Shown: positions 25,064 through 32,933 of the stretch, piece after piece
Position numbering within the stretch: position 1 is the first letter of the stretch
Layout: every line of letters begins with the position of its first letter
Source: Anaerocolumna jejuensis DSM 15929
GTDB taxonomy: Bacteria; Bacillota; Clostridia; Lachnospirales; Lachnospiraceae
Direction of reading: 5' to 3'
Assembly: GCF_900142215.1 (NCBI RefSeq)
Contig: NZ_FRAC01000035.1
Location: 1 to 64,000 of the forward strand
DNA length: 64,000 nt
Notes under the pieces: model-generated
Database searches by the model: none
The model's input: only the letters and a program-made list of their open reading frames with translations
What the model was told of the DNA's origin: nothing
Program-made: the position numbers and the translations under genes

Positions 25064-26866
25064 TTATATCGATCTTATGTCTTCTATCCTGGTCTTTAAG
25101 TCATTTCCCACTTCCAATATAATTTCATATAGTTTTGCGGCTTTCTCATAGGTTATCCTATTATTTTCTTTCAAGTCTTCCGAAAAATAATAAATCCCAT
25201 CTAAATCAATAGAATTTTTAGTTGTAACCAAGTCATCCATCAAGGAAAAACTTTTCAATCCGTAAATAGTATCATTTAATTCCAGTAATTTTCTTCCCAA
25301 TCTTTTCTCTTTATTCTTATCAATTTTACCTTTCAGCAATTGTCTACAATTTTTAAGTCCTTTCTCTGCATTTTCCAATATTTGATCAATTTCCAAAAGG
25401 GAATTTTGCATATATTTCTGCACCTTATTGTATTCTTCTGCCGTTATGCGGCTAATACTTTGGCAGAACTGTTCCATATTAAAGTTTCTATCCGGCAGAT
25501 CATCAATAACATCTTTCAAGGGAATATATTTGGCTCTCTCGATTTTAGCACCCTCTAACTTAGTATCAATCACTTCCACCTCAGGAGTATTTCTAATTCT
25601 ATCATTGAAATGCGCTAGATATTCTTTCCAATCATACCTTGAGCGCACCATCTTTCCGTTCACACCTTCAACATACACATCATCCTGCCCAATTTCCTCT
25701 GTAATTCCGCCCATGTGGCTTTTACCATCCTTATAGGCCAAGTCCTGCCCAACCAATATAATCTTCTTTATCCCTATTGCAAGACAGCATTCAAAGGCTG
25801 TTGTTGCAACGGAAGCGCCGGAAGTTACAAACGGAGGAATATGTCCTGTTATTCTGAATAATTCTCCGACATATTCATTATCGCAGTAAATAATTTTCAT
25901 TCCTTTATGAGCATTCATAACCGCATGACTCGATTCCATACGGCAAACCATGGGAATATGGATGTTGCTACGCCTAGAAAAATATTCTAACTTTTTTATT
26001 CCGTCTAGAGTTACAAGCATGTCTGGTTTAATTCCGTTATCCAATAAAAAATCCAATACCCGATCCACTGCTACTATTACTGCTCTCCCTTTTATTTCCT
26101 TTAACTGCTCTATACTCTCTTCTACAGACGGTCCTGCTGCTACTATTACTGCTGGTATATCTACCGGAAGTACTTCTGCAAGTTCATACAAGGAAACACT
26201 ATCTTTTAAATACGGCAAATTCAAAAGAATATTTTCAATATCTTTTTCCGCAAAACGTACCCGTGTGTTATTGTTTAATGACATATGTACATTCGCATCT
26301 CTAATCTCTTTATAAAAATCCCTGAATTCCATCGCAAAGATAATATCATATTTCGGATGCACAATGAATAGCTGTCCGGCAGCATTTTCAATTCCCAGAA
26401 ATGCACCATAATAGTTGTGGAAATCTTTTTCGTTAATCCCCTTCACTATTAGAATAACATTTTCATCTTCTAATATATCTGATATATCATAATTATTCAA
26501 TATATGTAAAAACACTTGGCAAGAAGGCTCATAAATAATTAAACAACTGCCTGTGTTCATTCTTCTACGTACTTCACGTGCCATATATCCATTAGCCAGA
26601 CCAAACATGGCAATAATTGCATTTATATAATAAAAATCAAACTGTTCTGCCCATATCTTCGCTTCATTTTCCGGACTGTACATACTGTTCAATCGATATT
26701 TTCCACTATTATCGGCAAGAAAAAGTATCTTCGAACTGTCTTTTGCTTCTTCAGAAGATATCTCACAGGCTCCACATTCCACTTTTTCCTTTGAATCAAG
26801 TTTGCAAAACAAACTGTTTTTAATTTTTTCCATCGCTTTAGTATTTTTTTCATAAAAGTCCATCAT
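25064..26866 (-). CDS. maf: Maf-family motility-associated glycosyltransferase (DUF115)
   Basis: The 600-residue protein belongs to the Maf flagellin glycosyltransferases, which transfer CMP-activated nonulosonic acids to Ser/Thr of flagellin. The central MAF/DUF115 domain (about 205-430) contains IPAVIVAAGPSVEESI with GPS at 245-247, VAVDRVLDFLLDNGIKPDMLVTLDG, and GASVATTAFECCLAIGIKKIILVGQDLAY. The N-terminal part (about 1-200) is the usual Maf N-domain. The C-terminal 170 residues are charged and coiled-coil-like (DQILENAEKGLKNCRQLL). It lies between flagellin and the sugar genes, as expected. The pairing with the legionaminic-type CMP sugar is inference from position. Confidence 0.92.
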   Translation of the reverse strand: MMDFYEKNTKAMEKIKNSLFCKLDSKEKVECGACEISSEEAKDSSKILFLADNSGKYRLNSMYSPENEAKIWAEQFDFYYINAIIAMFGLANGYMAREVRRRMNTGSCLIIYEPSCQVFLHILNNYDISDILEDENVILIVKGINEKDFHNYYGAFLGIENAAGQLFIVHPKYDIIFAMEFRDFYKEIRDANVHMSLNNNTRVRFAEKDIENILLNLPYLKDSVSLYELAEVLPVDIPAVIVAAGPSVEESIEQLKEIKGRAVIVAVDRVLDFLLDNGIKPDMLVTLDGIKKLEYFSRRSNIHIPMVCRMESSHAVMNAHKGMKIIYCDNEYVGELFRITGHIPPFVTSGASVATTAFECCLAIGIKKIILVGQDLAYKDGKSHMGGITEEIGQDDVYVEGVNGKMVRSRYDWKEYLAHFNDRIRNTPEVEVIDTKLEGAKIERAKYIPLKDVIDDLPDRNFNMEQFCQSISRITAEEYNKVQKYMQNSLLEIDQILENAEKGLKNCRQLLKGKIDKNKEKRLGRKLLELNDTIYGLKSFSLMDDLVTTKNSIDLDGIYYFSEDLKENNRITYEKAAKLYEIILEVGNDLKTRIEDIRSI

Positions 26867-26884
26867 TCCATGCCCCTATACATG

Positions 26885-27193
26885 CTAAATTTTCAATAGC
26901 TCCAAAAAAATACTCCGTATATCATAATATAAAATATCGGAATATAAAACAAAATCCCCAACCTTCAAAGCCTTCTCTGTCTCTACCAGGCATCTGTTCA
27001 GCTCCAACAGGTCATATTGAACCCTATTACCATCCCTGTTATATGAATTAACCGCATCTACAACTGTTATAATACCATCTATTGTTTTACATATCCCCGC
27101 ATTCCCTTCTTCTAGTTTATTCTGATATAGCAAGGTGCAGGTATTCTCTATTCTATTAATTGCTTCTAATATACATTCCTTTATATCATCCAT
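26885..27193 (-). CDS. Small helical protein between flagellin and Maf genes
   Basis: The 102-residue acidic protein is predicted to be three or four alpha-helices, without signal or membrane segments. Its end (ALKVGDFVLYSDILYYDIRSIFLELL) has a pattern shared with the 131-residue protein at 11552-11947. Small proteins with a GD.VL.AD.L.YEI ending are common beside flagellar and Maf genes in Clostridia. No function is established that I know of. It could be a chaperone or adaptor for Maf or flagellin. AGAGGTAGA precedes the ATG. Confidence 0.65.
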   Translation of the reverse strand: MDDIKECILEAINRIENTCTLLYQNKLEEGNAGICKTIDGIITVVDAVNSYNRDGNRVQYDLLELNRCLVETEKALKVGDFVLYSDILYYDIRSIFLELLKI

Positions 27194-27275
27194 CTTCTAC
27201 CTCTTTGCTCTTAAAATCCTTTTATTTCTTTCCGATCTAATTACTTACAACAACCGTACCCGTTTCATTATATTA

Positions 27276-27306
27276 AAATAGGGTTGACATATGTCAACCC
27301 TATTTG
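27276..27306 (-). terminator. Terminator of the flagellin gene
   Basis: AATAGGGTTGACA (27279-27291 region) pairs with TGTCAACCCTATT (27293-27305), a 13-bp stem with a two-base turn. It lies 30 bases past the flagellin stop and is followed on the minus strand by TTTTAATA. It would separate the very abundant flagellin mRNA from the downstream glycosylation genes. Confidence 0.85.
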
Positions 27307-27334
27307 GAAATAGCAGGTTAAAAAACTACTGATA

Positions 27335-28162
27335 TTACTTTAATAATGAAAGAACACCTTGAGTAGACTGATTTGCCTGTGCAAGCATAGACTGTGCTGC
27401 CTGCTGCAAAACGGAATCTTTGGAGTATTTAACCATTTCCTTGGCAATATCTGTATCACGGATACGTGACTCAGCAGCCTGCAGGTTTTCAGAAGTATTA
27501 TCAGTATTAGCAATCGTATGTTCCAGACGGTTCTGAATAGCACCTAAGCTGGATCTCTGAGCTGATACATTAGCAATCGCTTTATCAATAGCAGAAAGAG
27601 CACTTGTAGCTTTAGCGAAATCTGTAACATCAGGAGAAACTTTACCACTGAGAATAGAAGTCATGCTCATATCTTTAATAACAGCGGAAATTGTCTGCCC
27701 ACCATTTGCACCAACCTGAAGTTTAAGTGCTTTAGTTGCTGAAAAGCTACCATCTAATAGATTCATTCCATTAAACTGTGTCTGACTAGCAATACGGTTA
27801 ACTTCAGCTTTCAGCTGAGTTACTTCATCATTTAATGCTGTTCTATCTTCTGATTGATTAGTACCATTTGCAGACTGAACTGCTAATTCTCTCATTCTTT
27901 GAAGAATAGAATGTGTTTCATTTAAAGCACCTTCTGCTGTCTGAATCAAAGAGATACCATCCTGTGCATTGGTAGAGCCCTGATCAAGACCTCTAATCTG
28001 GCTTCTCATTTTCTCAGAAATGGAAAGTCCAGCAGCATTATCACCAGCACGATTAATCTTATAACCAGAAGATAACTTCTCTGTTGTTTTTCCTAAATTA
28101 GTTGTTGTGGCACCTAACTGTCTGTTTGTATTAGCAGCGTTCATATTATGTTGAATTACCAT
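27335..28162 (-). CDS. hag: Flagellin
   Basis: The 275-residue filament subunit has the conserved N-terminal D0/D1 helices (VIQHNMNAANTNRQLG, SSGYKINRAGDNAAGLSISEKMR, NAQDGISLIQTAEGALNE). It also has the matching C-terminal D1/D0 helices (ENLQAAESRIRDTDIAKEMV, QAAQSMLAQANQ). The variable middle (about 140-200) is very short, so most glycosylation sites must lie in D1 or this small surface. The start at 28162 has AAGGAGGA upstream; 12 extra open codons before it are leader. A perfect SigD promoter and a CsrA-type hairpin control it. It is secreted by the flagellar type III system, chaperoned by FliS. Confidence 0.97.
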   Translation of the reverse strand: MVIQHNMNAANTNRQLGATTTNLGKTTEKLSSGYKINRAGDNAAGLSISEKMRSQIRGLDQGSTNAQDGISLIQTAEGALNETHSILQRMRELAVQSANGTNQSEDRTALNDEVTQLKAEVNRIASQTQFNGMNLLDGSFSATKALKLQVGANGGQTISAVIKDMSMTSILSGKVSPDVTDFAKATSALSAIDKAIANVSAQRSSLGAIQNRLEHTIANTDNTSENLQAAESRIRDTDIAKEMVKYSKDSVLQQAAQSMLAQANQSTQGVLSLLK

Positions 28163-28170
28163 AGTCTTTT

Positions 28171-28203
28171 TCCTCCTTGGAATGTAAGCAGCATCCATGC
28201 TAC
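28171..28203 (-). promoter_or_regulatory. CsrA-type binding hairpin and Shine-Dalgarno in the flagellin leader
   Basis: On the minus strand, GTAGCA and TGCTGC (28188-28203) form a six-base stem presenting a TGGA tetraloop, the GGA-in-loop form CsrA prefers. Ten bases later the Shine-Dalgarno AAGGAGGA (28171-28178) offers the second GGA. This matches the two-site arrangement by which CsrA represses hag in Bacillus. csrA and fliW lie about 4 kb upstream in the same region. Confidence 0.7.
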
Positions 28204-28305
28204 CTATTTAATTTTTTGGTATATCTATTCTTTATAACGTTTTGTTGTTTACAGCCGGCCGTACGCTCCTGCAATAAAACAACCAACTTGTTATATACAA
28301 TAATT

Positions 28306-28333
28306 ATATCGGCTTTCCTCTTATGATACTTTA
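28306..28333 (-). promoter_or_regulatory. SigD (sigma-28) promoter of flagellin
   Basis: On the minus strand TAAA (28330-28333), a 16-base spacer and GCCGATAT (28306-28313) give a perfect match to the flagellar sigma consensus. The implied leader is about 135 nt. Confidence 0.92.
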
Positions 28334-28349
28334 TAGTTTTTTTAAAATT

Positions 28350-28829
28350 TTATTTTTTTTTGTCTAAAAAACAAGATTCATAGGATTCGGAACCTGACAT
28401 GTTCTTATAATACTTCATGGCCATACTATTGTTCTGCTTTATATCCCTTACTTCTTTCTTTTGTATCCGTAAAATAATCTCAAGGCTTCTCTTGTTAGAT
28501 TGTTCAAACCCCTCCAGCCTTAGGCTCTTTTCCGTGATACACACAATTAATTCTTTCAGCCTTTTTATCTGATGCTCATACTTTGGCAGTGTAATCAATA
28601 CATCACTTTTCAAATGAGAATATACTTTATCGAATCCATTATCCAATTGGTTTAATGTTTCAATTAGCTGTTCCTTGTCATCCATGTAAGAGTCAAATAA
28701 ATCATAATGGAAGGGCGTTTCCTCCATACATGTCTTTTGCTTTTCCGTAAGAGCAGTCAATTCATCTAGAATATTGCTCTTTTTAGTAAGGGTATCAATT
28801 AAAATATTAAAACAGGTTATATCATCCAT
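28350..28829 (-). CDS. FliT/FlgN-like flagellar chaperone candidate
   Basis: The 159-residue protein is charged and entirely helical, with coiled-coil character (DLFDSYMDDKEQLIETLNQLDNGFDKVYSHLK). It lies directly behind fliS, where FliT-type chaperones for the filament cap usually are. Sequence similarity is too weak for a firm name. ATG at 28829 has GGGAG six bases upstream. A TTG-started frame begins at 28883 inside fliS and is rejected for lack of a site. Its end is about 17 bases upstream of the SigD promoter of flagellin. Confidence 0.65.
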   Translation of the reverse strand: MDDITCFNILIDTLTKKSNILDELTALTEKQKTCMEETPFHYDLFDSYMDDKEQLIETLNQLDNGFDKVYSHLKSDVLITLPKYEHQIKRLKELIVCITEKSLRLEGFEQSNKRSLEIILRIQKKEVRDIKQNNSMAMKYYKNMSGSESYESCFLDKKK

Positions 28830-28852
28830 ACAGTGCTCCCATACCAGGTTTC

Positions 28853-29221
28853 TTATTTGGTACTTTTTATGACTTCCTTCCAAGTGTCCCGCATACCACG
28901 TATTTCTTCCGTCATTTCTTCCAATAGTTCCTTGTCTTTATGTACATTAGCTAATACCAACTGGTCATAGATATACTGGTATATATTTTCAAAGTCTTTT
29001 GCCACCGGATATTTATACTCCAATGTACTTCGAAGATGATTCAGAATTTTTTCCGTTTTTAAAATATTGGTATTAACCCTCTCGTAATTTTCCTCATCCA
29101 GTGCCATAATAGCTATATTACAGAATTTAATCATTCCTTCATACAGCATCAGTGTCAACTCTGCTGGCGTTGCAGTATTTATCTTGTTATTCTGATAAGC
29201 TGTGGCAGCATTAAACTGCAT
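28853..29221 (-). CDS. fliS: Flagellin export chaperone FliS
   Basis: The 122-residue helical protein binds the C-terminal helix of flagellin and prevents premature polymerisation. Typical features: the N-terminal AATAYQNNKINTATPAELTLMLYEGMIKFC (residues about 4-33), a four-helix bundle, and the YDQLVLANVHKDKELLEEM block near the end. The AGGAGGTAT ribosome binding site precedes the ATG. It follows fliD by 62 bases. Confidence 0.96.
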   Translation of the reverse strand: MQFNAATAYQNNKINTATPAELTLMLYEGMIKFCNIAIMALDEENYERVNTNILKTEKILNHLRSTLEYKYPVAKDFENIYQYIYDQLVLANVHKDKELLEEMTEEIRGMRDTWKEVIKSTK

Positions 29222-29283
29222 TTTTATACCTCCTGCTGCAAATCCTTTTTTTCAATGCAATCTCTTGTCTTCTCATATTTATC

Positions 29284-31566
29284 TTATGAAGAAGTACCTA
29301 ACAGACCTGATAATGCATTGGTTTGTGACTGAAGCTTCGCCATAGCAGTTTCCATTGCAGAAAATTGCTTATAGTATTTATTTTCCAAAGCTGTAAGCTT
29401 ATCTTCATTTTCAGCTATTTTTTTCTTTAAACTTAACTGTTCCGTTGCCATCTCTTTATCATTATAAAAAGTATAGATACTCCGCACATTGGGGATGGAA
29501 CTCATCTTATCAGTCATCGTTTTATACAGATTCTGTGCAATTCCTGCAAGTGCGTTAGCCGCAGCATCAGGATCTTCATTGAAAGCCTTTAAAAGTTTAT
29601 CCGCTGAAGTAGAATACGCCGTGTCGTCTTTATCTCCGGCTATATGTAACAAACCCTTTTCTGTATAATCCTTTGAAGTTGTTATTCCAAAGGCTGCCAG
29701 CGAATATTGCTTTCCATTATATGTTACAGAAGATTGCAATGCCTGCTTCATGGCAGTTGTCAGAGATCCTAATGTATCATCTCTTCTTAAGATGGAATCC
29801 TTTATTTTAGTTTCCCACTTTTCAACCTGATCGTCTGACATACTTGCTTTCTCATCATCGCTTAGAGGAGCATAATCCCTGGTCGAACCAGCATAATATA
29901 AGGTATTCATTTCTTTTAGGATGTCATTATAAGATTTGACAAAATTTTTAACCATATCATAGTTAGCCTGGCTGTTATTTGCAACATTTATACTTATAAA
30001 CTGGCCTGCTGTTGTCAGCCCTGTTGCAGTAATTGTCAAGCCATTTGCAACAATAGTATTACTTGTGCCGGTAAGCGTAGCTCCATCCAATGTTATGCTA
30101 GAGTTACTGGCTGCCACAACTACCATAGCATCTGAACCGGAAGGGGGTTGTGTAGTAGCAGTTCCATCAATTTCGCCTAGTCCCAAGGCCCCCAAAACAC
30201 CTGCGCCTGCTGCACCTTTATCCAGCTCAGTTTTATAAGAACTGATATTATTATTTACTGCTGACTTAATATCCTGTATTTTTTGATCATTATAAAGGGA
30301 ATCATATTTTTCCTGTTGCTTTTGCTGGATATTAGACGAAGCATATTCTATATCTACAAGCCTCTGAAATTTACTGTTAAGTTCTACCTGGCTGAGTCCT
30401 GCCACTTGCGCTTGTGCATATGAGGCTGCATCTTCTCCTTCACCCAACACAAGGGTTCCATTAGCAATTGCTGCCTCTGCTTCTTTTTCGATATTCTTCT
30501 GGACAGCATAATTCTGCTTATCCAGCTTCTTTGCTACAATCTCAGCATCAGCATCTGTTAGAGTGCTGTTAGTACTCTTAACATAAGAAATAAGATTCTG
30601 CATTTTATTAGCATCAGATTCTTGGTAACCACCAGTCAAGCTGTTTAATACATTTGTCTCCGCTTCCCCTTTAGCATAGTTCACAGCTGTTGTTTTGCTA
30701 TCCGCCTGTGTTTTAGAAAGCGCATAGTTCTGTATAGTTTTTAGAGCACTAAGCTGCTTACTTTCCGCATCCGTCGTAGGCTTATAGGAAGAATCATTAG
30801 CATGCTCATATAAGGCTGTCAACTCTGCATCCGAGAGTTGCCTTAATGTGTTTACAGCACTATCAACGGCACTTTTACCTGCAGTGTCAAGACCGCTGTA
30901 GTTCGCCATGTCCTTTATATTTTGGAGGGCTATAGCTGCATTTTCATCAACTTCACTTGATGTTATTGAAAATTTATACTCTTCTCCGCTATTTATGGAG
31001 CCAATAAATAATTTCTTCTGGGAAGTATCAAAGTTTGCAGTCAATCCGGCGCTCTTACAGCTTTCCACAAAATCATTCAAAGTGGTATCTTTTGTTACAA
31101 CCAACTTTTGTTCTTTGGTACCATTTTTGATTGTGATAACAGTATTCTTGCCATCTCCGGCGATAACTCCAAGGTCTTGCAGAGTTGTATTATTAGTTAC
31201 TTCTTTTCCTTTTTTATCAACTGATATTTTAGCTCCAGTTACATTCTGGGCATTAGCCAACTGATTGACTGTAATTTTATGAGAACCTAATGGTGCCGTT
31301 GAATCACCGGTTACTTTCACCAGAGAATCATTTGATGAAGTAACTGCTTTACTCAAATAGTTGCCCGACAGCCTCATCTTGCTCAAATCAGTCGTATACA
31401 ATTTAAATAATTTTGTATTCAGATCTTTCCACTTTTCCTGCTTCCAAGTTAATAGTGTCTGCTTATCATTTGTTTTCTTGTATTTTAATTTTTGAGCACT
31501 TACCAGTTGTTTTACAATCGTGTCTGTATCAAGTCCTGAAATCATCCCTGACATTCGTATTGGCAT
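29284..31566 (-). CDS. fliD: Filament cap protein FliD with a large insertion
   Basis: The 760-residue protein caps the filament and guides flagellin assembly. The N-terminal domain starts MPIRMSGMISGLDTDTIVKQLVSAQK-like (first 20 residues typical) and ends with the conserved C-terminal helices (EQLSLKKKIAENEDKLTALENKYYKQFSAMETAMAKLQSQ). Usual clostridial FliD is roughly 450-600 residues. The extra length is a helical, Ala/Lys/Gln-rich stretch at about 215-440 followed by a Thr/Ser/Val-rich segment (about 450-510). The insertion is probably surface exposed and may be glycosylated. AGAGGAGG precedes the ATG. Confidence 0.93.
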   Translation of the reverse strand: MPIRMSGMISGLDTDTIVKQLVSAQKLKYKKTNDKQTLLTWKQEKWKDLNTKLFKLYTTDLSKMRLSGNYLSKAVTSSNDSLVKVTGDSTAPLGSHKITVNQLANAQNVTGAKISVDKKGKEVTNNTTLQDLGVIAGDGKNTVITIKNGTKEQKLVVTKDTTLNDFVESCKSAGLTANFDTSQKKLFIGSINSGEEYKFSITSSEVDENAAIALQNIKDMANYSGLDTAGKSAVDSAVNTLRQLSDAELTALYEHANDSSYKPTTDAESKQLSALKTIQNYALSKTQADSKTTAVNYAKGEAETNVLNSLTGGYQESDANKMQNLISYVKSTNSTLTDADAEIVAKKLDKQNYAVQKNIEKEAEAAIANGTLVLGEGEDAASYAQAQVAGLSQVELNSKFQRLVDIEYASSNIQQKQQEKYDSLYNDQKIQDIKSAVNNNISSYKTELDKGAAGAGVLGALGLGEIDGTATTQPPSGSDAMVVVAASNSSITLDGATLTGTSNTIVANGLTITATGLTTAGQFISINVANNSQANYDMVKNFVKSYNDILKEMNTLYYAGSTRDYAPLSDDEKASMSDDQVEKWETKIKDSILRRDDTLGSLTTAMKQALQSSVTYNGKQYSLAAFGITTSKDYTEKGLLHIAGDKDDTAYSTSADKLLKAFNEDPDAAANALAGIAQNLYKTMTDKMSSIPNVRSIYTFYNDKEMATEQLSLKKKIAENEDKLTALENKYYKQFSAMETAMAKLQSQTNALSGLLGTSS

Positions 31567-31605
31567 ATTCTTTCCTCCTCTTAACGGGGGCAGGCTATTT
31601 TGTAA

Positions 31606-32007
31606 TTAAAGTTTTTTGTCCACCATAATCCCTGCCGACTCCCAAAGCTTCTCAATCATTTTAATAACGTCTTCTGATGGAATCTCCTTAATCACTTCGT
31701 TTGTTACAGCATCTTTGACTTTAATGGATATTCTTCCTATGTCTTCATGATAGGAATATTCGCATACCCTTCTGCCATCGCCAGCTTGTTTATTGGCACC
31801 CTCTACTAAGCTCTTGATTCTTTTTGCATTTGCATCATTTGTCTGCTGCTCATCCTTTGCAGTTGTACCTATTCCCTTAAATTCAGTACCTTCCCTGGTA
31901 CTTGTTGACGGTAAAACTTTGCTCTCTGCTAATGTTTTCGACACTACTATATCTGTCTTCATGTCGGAATAATTAGCTGCTGCATTGGTAATTGAATTTA
32001 TTGCCAA
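31606..32007 (-). CDS. flaG: FlaG-family protein
   Basis: The 133-residue protein ends with the FlaG signature: CEYSYHEDIGRISIKVKDAVTNEVIKEIPSEDVIKMIEKLWE. The first 60 residues are Ser/Thr rich and disordered. FlaG influences filament length, and its gene usually sits before fliD, as here. The likely start is TTG at 32007, because GGAGGTGG lies eight bases before it. The ATG at 32022 is part of that site (ATGGAGGTGG). A SigD promoter lies at 32071-32097. Confidence 0.85.
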   Translation of the reverse strand: MAINSITNAAANYSDMKTDIVVSKTLAESKVLPSTSTREGTEFKGIGTTAKDEQQTNDANAKRIKSLVEGANKQAGDGRRVCEYSYHEDIGRISIKVKDAVTNEVIKEIPSEDVIKMIEKLWESAGIMVDKKL

Positions 32008-32070
32008 CGTAACCACCTCCATGTGTTTTAAAAACTATCCATAATAATTATACAATGTTTATTTATATAT

Positions 32071-32097
32071 ATATCGGCCAATGATGAAATTAGTTAA
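32071..32097 (-). promoter_or_regulatory. SigD promoter of flaG
   Basis: On the minus strand TTAA (32094-32097), 15 bases, then a perfect GCCGATAT (32071-32078), about 65 bases before the flaG start. The -35 has one mismatch. Confidence 0.7.
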
Positions 32098-32100
32098 CCT

Positions 32101-32322
32101 TTATTCCAGAAGCTTTTTCAGGGTATCCGCTGAGATTTGGCTGTCTGCCGCTTCTTTATTGGCATCCTGAATCTGCAAATAGATTTCCTTTCGATATACC
32201 GGTATGGATTTTGGGGCATTAATTCCAATTTTGACCTGGTCACCCTTGATTTCCAATATTGATATTTCAACATCATTTCCGATTATAATGGATTCATTTT
32301 GTTTTCGTGTAAGGGCCAGCAT
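32101..32322 (-). CDS. csrA: Translational regulator CsrA
   Basis: The 73-residue RNA-binding protein has the canonical beginning MLALTRKQNESIIIGNDVEI, the central VKIGINAPKSIPVYRKEIY block, and a C-terminal helix. CsrA dimers bind GGA-loop hairpins and block ribosome access. The GGA hairpin before flagellin is the likely target. It overlaps the end of fliW by one base, so CsrA and its antagonist are translationally coupled. Confidence 0.97.
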   Translation of the reverse strand: MLALTRKQNESIIIGNDVEISILEIKGDQVKIGINAPKSIPVYRKEIYLQIQDANKEAADSQISADTLKKLLE

Positions 32323-32789
32323 CAGCTCTCTCCCTTCTGCCGCTTTATTCTCTTAACATGTTCATATACGTTATATTTTATTTCATAATCAGGATTGTCT
32401 GCAATTATCTGGCAGCCTTTCCTGGTATCTGCATTAATAATAAAGGGAGCCTTCAAATTCACTGAAGTCTTTGTGACGTCTGAAGGGACGGTCATGGTAA
32501 GGAGTATTACCAGATTGTTTTCCTTTATTTCACCAAGGTCTTTTAACACTTCATCTTCCACTAAAGGATTATAGTCCTGCCTGATATAAAGGGGATTAAC
32601 TACCGGAATAGCAAGGCTGGCTTCTTCCGTGCTCTGCAGCCATGAAATACTGAATTCTTCTGTTTCTTCAATATCGTAAAGAATCGTATAGCTGGTGTAA
32701 TTCTCAAATCCCATGATTCCTCTTGGAAACACTATTATCTTCTCTTCCTCTATATCAACCTGCCCAAAATACTTTGTCTGTATCAGCAT
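32322..32789 (-). CDS. fliW: Flagellar assembly factor FliW
   Basis: The 155-residue protein binds either flagellin or CsrA and so links flagellin export to its translation. Recognisable blocks: FGQVDIEEEKIIVFPRGIMGFENYT near the N-terminus, WLQSTEEASLAIPVVNP in the middle, and VNLKAPFIINADTRKGCQII near the C-terminus. It directly precedes csrA with a one-base overlap. Confidence 0.97.
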   Translation of the reverse strand: MLIQTKYFGQVDIEEEKIIVFPRGIMGFENYTSYTILYDIEETEEFSISWLQSTEEASLAIPVVNPLYIRQDYNPLVEDEVLKDLGEIKENNLVILLTMTVPSDVTKTSVNLKAPFIINADTRKGCQIIADNPDYEIKYNVYEHVKRIKRQKGES

Positions 32790-32933
32790 ACTGAATCCGC
32801 CCTTTTATCCTCTCTGTTCAGTAGTATGTCATTTATACTACCGGTATATTCATATGATTGCGCTTATGATTTCCTCTCCTATATAAATAGAGTTTTAGTT
32901 TATGCCTTCATTCAACTTATATAAGAGCCAATC

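Noticed and set aside
28830..28883. Earlier TTG start for the FliT-like gene
   Set aside because: It lies inside fliS without a site. The ATG at 28829 has GGGAG at proper distance.
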